Assembly: GCA_031460505.1 (NCBI GenBank)
Contig: JAVKTT010000002.1
Location: forward strand, 248,001-312,000
From: JAAYTL01 sp031460505
Lineage (GTDB): Bacteria; Bacillota; Clostridia; Tissierellales; Tissierellaceae
DNA length: 64,000 nucleotides
Direction of reading: 5' to 3'
Within the stretch, counting starts at the first letter, position 1. The number at the start of each line of letters is the position of its first letter. Positions 18,175-27,516 of this stretch are shown in pieces. Below the pieces are notes generated by a model that saw only the letters and a program-made list of their open reading frames with translations, was not told where the DNA came from and made no database searches. The position numbers were made by a program, and so were the translations under genes.

Positions 18175-19302
18175 TCAACTCCTCTCCATTTTGGCATGTC
18201 TCGAAATATTTAATAATATTCCTATTGCAGCCATATTTATTACCAAAGAAGTCCCACCATAACTCACAAAAGGCAGTGTAATTCCTGTTGTCGGTATGGA
18301 TGAAGTTACTACAGCTATATGGATTAAGGATTGGACTGCAATTAACGCAATAATTCCTGTTGCTAAAAAACATCCAAATGTGTCTTCTATTTTTAGTGCA
18401 ATTACTATTCCTCTCCAGATCACTATCAAAAATAAAAGAATAACCCCAAAGGCTCCTAAAAATCCTAATTCTTCTCCAATGATGGAAAAAATAAAATCAT
18501 TATATGATTCCGGTATGTAAAAGAATTTTTGTCTACTTTTCCCTAATCCTAAACCAAATAATCCTCCTGATCCAATAGCATATAATGATTGAACTGCTTG
18601 CCAACCTGTATCTAATTTATCTGCAAAGGGATCTAAAAAAGCTGTTACTCTTTCTAGCCTATATTCATTTCCCTCAGATGTAATTGCCAGATAAAGAAAA
18701 CCAACGGCTCCTCCACCAAGAGTAATTAAATGTGATATTCTCATGCCTGCGATGAAAAACATTGCCATCAAAGCCCCTGCTAAAGTAACTGTAGTACCTA
18801 AATCCTTTTGAAAATATATTAATCCACAAGAAATACCTATAACTATTAGTCCTGGAATCGTACCATGAAGAAGTGTAGGAATTTTTTCTTTTTTATTAGA
18901 TAAGAATGCTGCAAAAAAGATGATTGAACCTAATTTAATTAAGTCAGAGGGCATAAACCTAAATCCAACTACCTCTAGCCATCTTCTTGCACCTTTTTCC
19001 TCTACTCCTAAAGGCGAAAAGATTAATAAACCTAAAATTATTGCCATTATAAATATAGGAAAAGCAAGTTTCTTAAAATATCTATAATCAAAATTCATTA
19101 ATATAATTAGTGCAACAAATCCAAGACTAGCTGATATAACTTGTTTTCTTAAAAAGAAATAGCCATTATTGAATTTTTGCATTGCCTCTGGCCAAGATGC
19201 ACTAAAGACCATTATTATTCCAATAAAAACTAACATCATTATGGCAAGAAACAGTGTAAAATCCACTGCATTTTTCTTATCAGAATTTTTCTTTTTAGCC
19301 AT
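18175..19302 (-). CDS. SEDS peptidoglycan glycosyltransferase FtsW/SpoVE
   Basis: A 375-residue polytopic SEDS protein with about ten membrane segments and the conserved features QKDLGTT, the extracellular loop containing NEYRLERVTAFLDPFAD, and the C-terminal IPTTGITLPFVSYGG. It polymerises lipid II glycan strands together with a class B PBP, here probably the SpoVD/PBP2-like protein of the same operon. FtsW and SpoVE cannot be told apart from sequence alone. The second ATG (19302) is better spaced from AGGGG than the one at 19311. Confidence 0.94.
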   Translation of the reverse strand: MAKKKNSDKKNAVDFTLFLAIMMLVFIGIIMVFSASWPEAMQKFNNGYFFLRKQVISASLGFVALIILMNFDYRYFKKLAFPIFIMAIILGLLIFSPLGVEEKGARRWLEVVGFRFMPSDLIKLGSIIFFAAFLSNKKEKIPTLLHGTIPGLIVIGISCGLIYFQKDLGTTVTLAGALMAMFFIAGMRISHLITLGGGAVGFLYLAITSEGNEYRLERVTAFLDPFADKLDTGWQAVQSLYAIGSGGLFGLGLGKSRQKFFYIPESYNDFIFSIIGEELGFLGAFGVILLFLIVIWRGIVIALKIEDTFGCFLATGIIALIAVQSLIHIAVVTSSIPTTGITLPFVSYGGTSLVINMAAIGILLNISRHAKMERS

Positions 19303-19303
19303 A

Positions 19304-20665
19304 TTAATCATCCCCTAATCTATATACAGCTTCTTTGAATAACTTACCTCTCTCTTCAAAATTATTAAACATACCCCAACTTGCACAAGCTGGAGAAAGT
19401 AATATATTGTCACCTTCTATCCCGAGTTTATATGCTAAATTAACAGCTTCATCTAGTGTTTCTACTAAATAATAGCTACTAAAATTATTGTTATCAGCAC
19501 TTTCTTTAAGTTTGTATTTAGTTTGACCCAATAGTATCATTGCCTTTACTTTACCTTTAAAAGATGAGATAAATTCATCAAAGTCAGATTGTTTATCATA
19601 TCCACCTGCAATTAATATAATTGGGGCAGGTATTGCTGATATTGCCTTGATACTTGCCTCTGGATTAGTACCCTTTGAATCATTGTAAAATTTAATGCCA
19701 TCCTTCTCAACAACAAATTCAAGTCTATGCTCAACGCCATTAAAGCTTTTAATAGTATTTCTTAAAGTTCCTAAATCAATACCCATAGAAATACATATAC
19801 CAATACAAGCTAATACATTTTCCAAGTTATGTCGTCCTAGAATCTTGATTTCTTTGATTGGCATAAATTTAATATTCTTATTTCCATCATTAATAAAGAT
19901 ATATTCACCATCTATATATATGCCTTTATCTAGTTTTTCATTAATACTAAACCAGATAAGATTAGATTTCATTTCATCTTTAAAGGTTCTTAATAAAGGA
20001 TCATCATAATTTAAAACTATAAAATCATCAATATCTTGATTATTAAATATCTTTTTCTTTGATGTTATATAGTTCTCATAGGAACCATGCCAATCAATAT
20101 GATCTGGTGCTAAATTTAATATTAAACTTACCTTTGGTTTAAAATATCTAGTATGTTCCAGTTGAAAACTACTAGCTTCTATAATAAATATATCTTCACT
20201 TTTTGAATCAATTAGCTCGCCTAGTATCCCTTTTCCAATATTTCCCACGACATGGGTATTATAATTAGCTGCTTTAAAAACTTCACCCACAAGAGTTGTT
20301 GTGGTAGTCTTACCATTAGTGCCAGTTATAGCTATAAAGTTATCTGTCAAATTAAGCCTATATCCAAATTCTATATCGGTGATAACTTCTATCCCCTCAT
20401 TAATAGCCTTTTCAATAATAGGTACATAGGGCGGTACCCCTGGACTTTTTACGATCAAATCTATTTGACTTAAATCCATATCGTTTACACCTAAAACTTT
20501 ATTAATAGGTATACCATTTAAAGCTTTAAGAACATCCTTTACATCTTCTTCCTGTTTAGTATCTGTTACCCAAATAATAGCCCCTAATCTATTAAGAGCT
20601 TTTATAGTAGAGACACCAGAAATTCCTAAACCTATGACCAAAACATTTTTATTCGAGATATCCAT
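19304..20665 (-). CDS. murD: UDP-N-acetylmuramoylalanine--D-glutamate ligase MurD
   Basis: A 453-residue Mur ligase adding D-glutamate to UDP-MurNAc-L-Ala. The N-terminal UDP-binding Rossmann region (VLVIGLGISG), the ATP P-loop GTNGKTTT (about 115-122) and the C-terminal domain with YNDSKGTNPEA are all in place. It starts 4 bases after mraY ends; its stop is 1 base from the chosen ftsW start. Confidence 0.97.
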   Translation of the reverse strand: MDISNKNVLVIGLGISGVSTIKALNRLGAIIWVTDTKQEEDVKDVLKALNGIPINKVLGVNDMDLSQIDLIVKSPGVPPYVPIIEKAINEGIEVITDIEFGYRLNLTDNFIAITGTNGKTTTTTLVGEVFKAANYNTHVVGNIGKGILGELIDSKSEDIFIIEASSFQLEHTRYFKPKVSLILNLAPDHIDWHGSYENYITSKKKIFNNQDIDDFIVLNYDDPLLRTFKDEMKSNLIWFSINEKLDKGIYIDGEYIFINDGNKNIKFMPIKEIKILGRHNLENVLACIGICISMGIDLGTLRNTIKSFNGVEHRLEFVVEKDGIKFYNDSKGTNPEASIKAISAIPAPIILIAGGYDKQSDFDEFISSFKGKVKAMILLGQTKYKLKESADNNNFSSYYLVETLDEAVNLAYKLGIEGDNILLSPACASWGMFNNFEERGKLFKEAVYRLGDD

Positions 20666-20669
20666 ATTA

Positions 20670-21647
20670 TCACCCTATCATATTTTTAAGTGCAAACATT
20701 CCTATCAAACATAATATAACCGTAGTAAACCAGAATACTGCAACAATCTTGGTTTCTTTCCACCCCTTATATTCAAAATGATGATGAAGTGGACTCATAA
20801 GAAATACTCTCTTACCTGTCAATTTAAATGATAGTACTTGAATAATAACAGACAATGTTTCAGCAAAATATATACCTCCTACTAGAGGGAGCATTAATGG
20901 CAAATTAAGTAGTATGGCTATAGAAGCTACAGCCCCACCTAGAGCCATAGAACCTGTGTCTCCCATAAACACTTTTGCCGGGTATGCATTATGCATTAGA
21001 AAACCTAAACAAGCACCAGCAAGAGCAGTAGCATATAGTGATATACTACCAAATCCCCATTTTAAAGCTATTAGACTAAAAAACGACATTACTATAAGTG
21101 TTACTCCAGATGCTAAACCATCGAGTCCATCGGTAAGATTTACACTATTAACTGTTCCGACAACTACGAAAACCACAAAAGGTATATAAAGTTTCCCTAA
21201 ATCTAAATAATAATTATCGACAAACGGAACTATTATTTCAGTTCCTAACTCAGAAGTATTAGATTGGTATACTGCTAAAATTACTGCTAAGATAATCTGT
21301 CCGATTAACTTTTGATATGCTCTAAGTCCCAAATTTCTTCTCATGATTACCTTAATATAATCATCTATAAATCCTATAAGTCCAAATCCTAGTGTAGCAA
21401 AGATTAATACATAGGTATCCTTTGTAACTATACCCGATGAAAATACAGTTATAATTAGAGCTATCATTATTATTAATCCACCCATTGTAGGCGTTCCAGA
21501 TTTTGAATAATGGGATTTAGGCCCCTCTTCCCTAATACTTTGACCGACTCTCAGTCTTTTTAATAAGGGTATAACAATGGGACCTAAAATTAATGTTATT
21601 AAAAATGAAATTACAAGTGTTCTAATTATATCTATATATTCAATCAT
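20670..21647 (-). CDS. mraY: Phospho-N-acetylmuramoyl-pentapeptide transferase MraY
   Basis: A 325-residue polytopic membrane enzyme transferring phospho-MurNAc-pentapeptide to undecaprenyl phosphate. It has the family motifs KSGTPTMGG, the aspartate pair in GFIDDYIKV, NSVNLTDGLDGLASG and the C-terminal PLHHHFE motif. It follows murE directly; there is no murF between them. Confidence 0.98.
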   Translation of the reverse strand: MIEYIDIIRTLVISFLITLILGPIVIPLLKRLRVGQSIREEGPKSHYSKSGTPTMGGLIIMIALIITVFSSGIVTKDTYVLIFATLGFGLIGFIDDYIKVIMRRNLGLRAYQKLIGQIILAVILAVYQSNTSELGTEIIVPFVDNYYLDLGKLYIPFVVFVVVGTVNSVNLTDGLDGLASGVTLIVMSFFSLIALKWGFGSISLYATALAGACLGFLMHNAYPAKVFMGDTGSMALGGAVASIAILLNLPLMLPLVGGIYFAETLSVIIQVLSFKLTGKRVFLMSPLHHHFEYKGWKETKIVAVFWFTTVILCLIGMFALKNMIG

Positions 21648-21665
21648 GTTGTATCTCCTCTCAAG

Positions 21666-23129
21666 TTACAAAATCTTTATTTTGTCTAATATGTCTAATA
21701 CAATCTTTTTCTCATCAAAAGGAATCTGTCTTCCATTCATAATGATACTATCTTCATGCCCTTTACCAGTTATCAATATAGTATCATTACATACAGAGTT
21801 AATTATAGCATAATTGATAGCTTCTTTCCTATCTAAAATAACTTTATAGTCTGTATTAGTCTGTTTAAGTCCTTTCACTATATCTTCAGCTATTTCTTGA
21901 GGATCTTCATTTCTTGGATTGTCTGATGTAACAATGACAAAATCAGAGTACTGTCCTGCAATTTTACCCATCTCAGGCCTTTTTGACTTATCTCTATCTC
22001 CACCAGCTCCAAATACAATTATCTTTCTCCCCTTAGTAAATTTATCTACAGCCTTTAGGGCTTCTTTAATACCATCAGGAGTATGTGCAAAGTCTATAAT
22101 TATATTGAAATCCTTATTGCTTTCTATTAGTTCAAATCTTCCTTTGACTCCATTAAAGCTTTCAAGACCTTCTTTAATTATATTTATATCTATACCTAAT
22201 CCATAACAGCAAGCAGCTGCTGCTAATGCGTTATATATATTGAATTCACCTGGTATTTTTAGCTGAATATATTTATCACCTTTGGGTGTCTTAAGTAAAA
22301 ACCTAGGTTTACTTTCGTCATATATTATATCATATGCACATACATCAGCCTTATCTCTAATCCCATAGGTTATAGTATCGACCCTTTTGCCTATTAAATT
22401 AATAATGCGTCTTCCATAAGGATCATCAGTATTTATTACATTTATTCTATTAGTCTTCAAGAAAAGTTTTAATTTTGATTTGAAATAATTTTCCATATCT
22501 TTATGATAATCTAAATGCTCTCTTGATAGATTAGTAAATATTCCAATATCAAAATCCATATATTTGACTCTTTTCATTTCCAATGCATGTGAAGAAACTT
22601 CCATTATACAACTTTCTATATTTTTTTCAATCATTATATTTAAATTTTTTTGAATTTCTAAAGAGTCTGGTGTAGTATTTGGTGTCTTTAAAATCTCATT
22701 ATCTACTAAAACACCCATGGTGCCAATTATGCCCACTTTTTCATTTCTTTTTTCTAGAATATTTTTAATTATGTAAGATGTAGTTGTTTTACCGTTTGTC
22801 CCTGTAATACCTATTGTATTCATATTTGTCCAAGGTTGATGATAATATTTTGCAGAAAAATATCCTAGGGCATCAGTAGTATCAATTACATCAATGGTTG
22901 TAGCATTAATTTTAGTATGCACATCTTTGCTTTTTACAATTACTGATGCACCGTTTCTAATTGCATCATCTATATAATTATGCCCATCATGATTATAGCC
23001 TTTTTGAGCAATAAATAAATTACCACTTTTAATCCTATTAGAATTATGTTCTATGCCAGTTATCTCTATGTATCTATCTCCATTAAAGTTAATAGTAGGA
23101 TACTTTCCAATTATATTGGATAATAGCAA
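21666..23129 (-). CDS. murE: UDP-MurNAc-tripeptide synthetase MurE (probably meso-DAP adding)
   Basis: A 487-residue Mur ligase with the P-loop GITGTNGKTTT at about 108-118. The C-terminal DNPRNEDP motif is the DNPR signature of meso-diaminopimelate-adding MurE, so the cell wall probably contains DAP. The start is TTG with GGAGGTG eight bases upstream. Confidence 0.95.
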   Translation of the reverse strand: MLLSNIIGKYPTINFNGDRYIEITGIEHNSNRIKSGNLFIAQKGYNHDGHNYIDDAIRNGASVIVKSKDVHTKINATTIDVIDTTDALGYFSAKYYHQPWTNMNTIGITGTNGKTTTSYIIKNILEKRNEKVGIIGTMGVLVDNEILKTPNTTPDSLEIQKNLNIMIEKNIESCIMEVSSHALEMKRVKYMDFDIGIFTNLSREHLDYHKDMENYFKSKLKLFLKTNRINVINTDDPYGRRIINLIGKRVDTITYGIRDKADVCAYDIIYDESKPRFLLKTPKGDKYIQLKIPGEFNIYNALAAAACCYGLGIDINIIKEGLESFNGVKGRFELIESNKDFNIIIDFAHTPDGIKEALKAVDKFTKGRKIIVFGAGGDRDKSKRPEMGKIAGQYSDFVIVTSDNPRNEDPQEIAEDIVKGLKQTNTDYKVILDRKEAINYAIINSVCNDTILITGKGHEDSIIMNGRQIPFDEKKIVLDILDKIKIL

Positions 23130-23159
23130 AGAAAATACACCTCCGATTAGTTAGTAATT

Positions 23160-23187
23160 AATTAAAAGGCAACTTTAAAAGTCGCCT
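23160..23187 (-). terminator. Weak terminator or attenuator between the PBP gene and murE
   Basis: A nine-base stem with one G-U pair around a three-base loop (23167-23187), followed on the minus strand by TTTT and AT-rich sequence. It would only partly reduce transcription of the downstream mur genes. Confidence 0.5.
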
Positions 23188-23206
23188 ATTAACATTATCT
23201 ATCGGT

Positions 23207-25360
23207 TTACTTAAATTCTACAAATACCTCAGTATTAGTAGTTATTTCTTCTCCTGGTAAAGGTACTTGCTCAACAGCGGTTCCTTCGCCATTTAGGGTG
23301 TATTTAAGATTCATCTCGTTTAAAGTTTTAATTACTTGATCTTTGCTCATATCAATAAGATATGGCATTATTACATTATTGCTAGGTCTACTATTTAGAT
23401 ATAAATCAACTATAGAGCCTTTCTGAACTTCAACACCAGGTGCTGGAAACTGTTCTATTACTGTTGAGTCATTGCTCAACTCAAGATATTCAGTCGTATA
23501 TCTAAGACCTAAGTCAGTTAATGTTTTTCCTGCCTCACCAATTATAAGATTTCTCAAATCAGGAACTACCACATTTTGAATATTTTGTTCTAAATCTTTA
23601 TCATCAAATTGTGGTGGTATCTCTAGATAATTAAAAATCTCTTCCAAAATATTTTTTGCTACTGGAGCTGCAACGGAACCTCCGTAATACGTTCCTCCAG
23701 GCTCATCCACAATTACCAATATTACTACTTTTGGATCATCAATTGGAGCTACACCTATAAAGGAAGCTATATACTTACCTTGAGCATATCTACCATCGAT
23801 AATCTTTTGAGCAGTACCAGTTTTCCCACCTACTCGATATCCAGATACTTTAGCCCTACTACCAGATCCATCCGAAACTACTGTCTCCATCAAACTCAAC
23901 ATGGTATCTGAAGTTTCTTTTGAAACAACTTGCCTCTTAATCTCTGGTTCAAAGGATGTTACAACATTACCTTCATAATCAATCATTTCTTTTACTAATC
24001 TAGGTTTCATCAAATATCCACCATTAGATATTGCTGACACAGCATTAGTCAATTGTATTGGTGTTATTGCAATACCATGACCATAGGACATAGTAGCTAA
24101 ATTTACTTCTTTTATAACTTCTGAACTACTCGGAATAATTCCTCTTTGTTCCCCTAGTAAATCTATATCTGTCTTTTGTCCAAACCCAAAGGCTTTTATG
24201 TAATCATAAAATCTTTCTTTTCCTAATTGTCGTCCAATATTTACGAAAGCAACGTTACAAGAGTTATTCATAGCTTCTCTTAGAGACTGAGAGCCATGTG
24301 GATTGTACCATCTCGCACATTTAAGTACTACACCTTTTATATCTCTAACAAATCCATTACAAAAATAATGATGCCCTAAACTTGTAGTATTCTCTTCTAA
24401 AGCTGCAGCAGCTGTTACCAATTTAAATGTTGATCCCGGTTCATATACATCATTTACAGCAAAGTTTCTCCATAATTCATACCACTTATCTTGTAATTGA
24501 TCTACTGGTAAGTTAGCCCATTCCCTTTTTAAACTTTCATCTAGAGGTTCTCTTGGATTGTTTAAATCAAAATCAGGTTTATTAACGAGAGATAAAATAT
24601 CTCCAGTTTTCGGCTCCATTATAACAATAGAAACATTTTTAGCCTTATTATCTAATAAGGCTTGTTGTGCAGCTTTTTCAGCAAAATGCTGTATTGTTTC
24701 ATCTATAGTTAATACTAAAGAGGTACCATCAGTGGGTTCGTAGACTTTCTCTCCATCATATGGGAGCTGCCTATTAGCAGCATCAGTCATTTTCTGCCAT
24801 TTTCCGGGTACTCCTGTTAAATAGTTATCATATACTTTTTCTATACCAGTTAACCCCACATTATCAATATTTGTAAATCCTAGAATGTGGGATGCAAAAT
24901 TATTATTTGGATAATATCTTTTATTGTCATCAACTATACCAATACCACTTAAATTTTGCTTTCTAAGTTCATTTGCCTCTTCTTTAGTTATCCATTGTTT
25001 AATCTTTTCAGTACTTTGATTCTTAGTTATCTTTGCATAGACAGTTTCTTTGTCCATATCCAATATTTCAGATATAATACGAGCTGTATCTTCTGGTTTT
25101 TTTATATCAGCTGGATATGCCCATACAGTAAATGCATTTTCACTGACAGCTAGTTTCTTTCCTTTTCTATCATATATTATACCTCTTTTAGGCTTTATAT
25201 CTATGGACTTAGTCCATTGTTCAAGTGCACCTTTTTTTAACTCATCACCTTTGTAGATCTGTAAGTATCCTAATCTAATAGTAAGTGCTGTTACCAAAAG
25301 TACAGCTATTGAGAACGCGACTTTTAATCTAGTCTTAGATGATTTCCTAGGTGTATTCAA
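23207..25360 (-). CDS. Class B penicillin-binding protein with PASTA domains (SpoVD/PBP2 type)
   Basis: A 717-residue transpeptidase with one N-terminal membrane helix (about 13-32), a PBP dimerisation domain, a transpeptidase domain with S310-TFK, S367-C-N and K513-TG, and two C-terminal PASTA domains (about 588-717). It crosslinks septal or spore-cortex peptidoglycan. Only one such PBP is in this cluster, so it may serve for both PbpB and SpoVD. The start is TTG with AGGGGG upstream. Confidence 0.94.
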   Translation of the reverse strand: MNTPRKSSKTRLKVAFSIAVLLVTALTIRLGYLQIYKGDELKKGALEQWTKSIDIKPKRGIIYDRKGKKLAVSENAFTVWAYPADIKKPEDTARIISEILDMDKETVYAKITKNQSTEKIKQWITKEEANELRKQNLSGIGIVDDNKRYYPNNNFASHILGFTNIDNVGLTGIEKVYDNYLTGVPGKWQKMTDAANRQLPYDGEKVYEPTDGTSLVLTIDETIQHFAEKAAQQALLDNKAKNVSIVIMEPKTGDILSLVNKPDFDLNNPREPLDESLKREWANLPVDQLQDKWYELWRNFAVNDVYEPGSTFKLVTAAAALEENTTSLGHHYFCNGFVRDIKGVVLKCARWYNPHGSQSLREAMNNSCNVAFVNIGRQLGKERFYDYIKAFGFGQKTDIDLLGEQRGIIPSSSEVIKEVNLATMSYGHGIAITPIQLTNAVSAISNGGYLMKPRLVKEMIDYEGNVVTSFEPEIKRQVVSKETSDTMLSLMETVVSDGSGSRAKVSGYRVGGKTGTAQKIIDGRYAQGKYIASFIGVAPIDDPKVVILVIVDEPGGTYYGGSVAAPVAKNILEEIFNYLEIPPQFDDKDLEQNIQNVVVPDLRNLIIGEAGKTLTDLGLRYTTEYLELSNDSTVIEQFPAPGVEVQKGSIVDLYLNSRPSNNVIMPYLIDMSKDQVIKTLNEMNLKYTLNGEGTAVEQVPLPGEEITTNTEVFVEFK

Positions 25361-25372
25361 ATTTCTAACCCC

Positions 25373-25843
25373 CTAAAATAAACCAGAAAACATAGTTAAT
25401 ACATTATTTAATTTTTCTGATAATCCTACACTTTCTATTACTTCTTCTACTGGTTCACCTAGTGATAGATATATTACTTGCCCCTCCTTTGGATATGACA
25501 TTCCAAGTTTATACATGGCATCTTCACTAATGTTGGAAGAAGATTTAACTCTTTCAATATCAGCTAGTAGATTTAGTTTGCTTTTCTCTAGTTCGATTTT
25601 ATGTCTCTCTAATTCAGTTACTTCCATTCTTATATTTGTTATCCTAGCGTATCTAAACAATATAAATAAAGATGTAGAAAGAATCATAATTGCAATAAAT
25701 ATACATGCTAATTTTATAAGTACTTTATACTTATTATTTTTTTTTGAGTCTTTAATGTTTTTTTTATTTTTTCTTACTTTTTCGTATTCTTGTTCATTAA
25801 ACTGTTCAGGATAATAATTTAGTTCTGCTTTTGCTACTAACAA
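25373..25843 (-). CDS. ftsL: FtsL-like septum protein
   Basis: A 156-residue bitopic protein: a highly charged lysine-rich cytoplasmic part (about 1-45), one membrane helix (about 46-66), then a heptad-like coiled coil (MEVTELERHKIELEKSKL) and a short C-terminal part. Sequence conservation in FtsL is low; the call rests on this plan and the position between rsmH and the PBP gene. The start is TTG behind AGGGGGAG. Confidence 0.8.
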   Translation of the reverse strand: MLVAKAELNYYPEQFNEQEYEKVRKNKKNIKDSKKNNKYKVLIKLACIFIAIMILSTSLFILFRYARITNIRMEVTELERHKIELEKSKLNLLADIERVKSSSNISEDAMYKLGMSYPKEGQVIYLSLGEPVEEVIESVGLSEKLNNVLTMFSGLF

Positions 25844-25872
25844 TTTATTCTCCCCCTTATTCTTTTAGAACC

Positions 25873-26805
25873 TTAAAGTTTCTCAGCTATCCTCAGTTTT
25901 GCTGATCGAGCTCTAGGGTTGAGTTTTAGTTCATCATCTGTAGGAGTAATTGGCTTTCTAGTGATGATTTTTATTTCCCTTACTTTGTCACATACACATT
26001 GTGGTAAATGTGGTGGACAAATACAGTCCTTAAATAACTCTTTAAATGTATCCTTTACAATTCTATCTTCTAAAGAATGAAATGTAATAATTGCAATTCT
26101 ACCTCCAGGATTAAGATAATTTACCATCTTCTCAATAGAGTTTTCTAATACATCCAATTCTCTATTTACTTCAATCCTAATTGCTTGAAATGTCTTCTTT
26201 GCTGGATGATGTCCTTCCATTCTTACCTTCTTAGGTATAGCCTTTTTTATTACTGTTACCAATTCTAATGTTGTATCTATAGGCTTAATAGCCCTTTCTT
26301 CCACAATGAATTCTGCAATCCTCTTTGCCCATCTTTCTTCACCAAAATTAAATATAATATCATTTAACTCTTCTAGGGAATATTTATTTACGACATCCCA
26401 GGCTGATAGATTTTGGCTTGTATCCATTCTCATATCTAAAGGTGCATCTTGATTATGTGAAAACCCTCTAGATACTTCGTCAAACTGATGAGAAGATACA
26501 CCTATATCCAGAAGTATTCCATCGATTTTTTCTACATTTAATTCTTTTAAAACTCTATCAATATTTTCATAATTATCTTTCACAAATGTTACTCTGTCGC
26601 CATAATCAGCTAGAACTTCTCTCGCTTTATTTAGAGCATTTTCGTCTTGATCAATACCAATAAGTTGTCCTTTTTTCAATTTCTTTACAATTTCTATAGA
26701 ATGACCTGCGCCACCAAGGGTTCCATCTACATATATTCCATCTTCTTTTATATTCAATCCATCAATAACTTCATTTAACATTATCGGTATATGTTTGAAT
26801 TCCAT
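25873..26805 (-). CDS. rsmH: 16S rRNA (cytosine(1402)-N(4))-methyltransferase RsmH
   Basis: A 310-residue SAM-dependent methyltransferase for N4 of C1402 in 16S rRNA. Motifs include HIPVMLNE-like HIPIMLNEVIDGL at the start, the SAM site YVDGTLGGAGHS, DIGVSSHQFD, and the catalytic/substrate segment FHSLEDRIVK near the C-terminus. It lies directly after mraZ, the standard order. Confidence 0.97.
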   Translation of the reverse strand: MEFKHIPIMLNEVIDGLNIKEDGIYVDGTLGGAGHSIEIVKKLKKGQLIGIDQDENALNKAREVLADYGDRVTFVKDNYENIDRVLKELNVEKIDGILLDIGVSSHQFDEVSRGFSHNQDAPLDMRMDTSQNLSAWDVVNKYSLEELNDIIFNFGEERWAKRIAEFIVEERAIKPIDTTLELVTVIKKAIPKKVRMEGHHPAKKTFQAIRIEVNRELDVLENSIEKMVNYLNPGGRIAIITFHSLEDRIVKDTFKELFKDCICPPHLPQCVCDKVREIKIITRKPITPTDDELKLNPRARSAKLRIAEKL

Positions 26806-26819
26806 TTACAGCCCTCCAA

Positions 26820-27251
26820 TTAAATCCCAAGCTCTGCCATCTTTTCTGCTATACTATCGTAGCTTAGATTATCTTCATCAATATAGCTTTCCCAATTTTC
26901 TTTACTCCAAATCTCTAATCTTGTAGATACTCCAATAATTACTGCATCTTTATCAATTTTTGAATGTTCTCTTAAATTTGGAGGGATCACAACTCTTCCC
27001 TGTTTATCTAATATTGATTCGCTAGCACCAGAAAAGAAAAATCTAATAAATGCTCTAGCATCTTTGTTTGTAAGTGGTAGTGATTTAAGCTTGTCCTCTA
27101 ATACTTTCCATTCTTCTTTTGGGTAGACAAAAAGACAGTTATCTAAGCCCTTGGTTATTACGAATTCATAACCAAGTTCATCTCTGAATTTAGATGGAAT
27201 TATAATACGCCCTTTACTGTCCAGTGAATGTTGATACTCACCTATAAACAT
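26820..27251 (-). CDS. mraZ: Transcriptional regulator MraZ
   Basis: A 143-residue protein with two MraZ/AbrB-like repeats, each with a DxKGR-type motif (SLDSKGRIIIPSKFR and ILDKQGRVVIPPNLR). It forms a ring-shaped oligomer and binds direct repeats at the dcw promoter. It is the first gene of the cluster, and three matching repeats lie just upstream, so it probably represses its own operon. Confidence 0.97.
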   Translation of the reverse strand: MFIGEYQHSLDSKGRIIIPSKFRDELGYEFVITKGLDNCLFVYPKEEWKVLEDKLKSLPLTNKDARAFIRFFFSGASESILDKQGRVVIPPNLREHSKIDKDAVIIGVSTRLEIWSKENWESYIDEDNLSYDSIAEKMAELGI

Positions 27252-27274
27252 ATTTACCTACCACCTCTATAAAA

Positions 27275-27304
27275 TCTACCACTTCACTCCACTTTCCACC
27301 ACTA
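27275..27304 (-). promoter_or_regulatory. MraZ operator: three direct repeats at the dcw promoter
   Basis: On the minus strand three copies of (T/A)AGTGG occur at exact 10-base intervals (first bases 27304, 27294 and 27284). A TATAAT -10 element (27304-27309) directly abuts the first box, so the start of transcription would fall within the operator. A good -35 was not seen. Known MraZ operators are phased TGG-containing direct repeats ahead of mraZ. Confidence 0.75.
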
Positions 27305-27460
27305 TTATATACATTCTATACCCTTTTCGGATTTCCTTCTACACTTTTTAATAATTTAAGATATAATTAGGACTTTGGTCCTGTTTTTACATTTTTAGAT
27401 AAAATTCGAGATTTTGTGCCATAAAAACTGATATTATTAATTATTTTTCAACTTTCAAAA

Positions 27461-27498
27461 AATAGATAAAGGACATGGGAAACGTCCCCTTGTCCTTT
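27461..27498 (-). terminator. Terminator after lgt
   Basis: An 8-base stem AAAGGACA/TGTCCTTT continues after a mismatch into GGG/CCC (27468-27498). A T-rich stretch follows on the minus strand. It separates lgt from the dcw promoter region. Confidence 0.7.
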
Positions 27499-27516
27499 CA
27501 ATTCCTTATATTTTTT

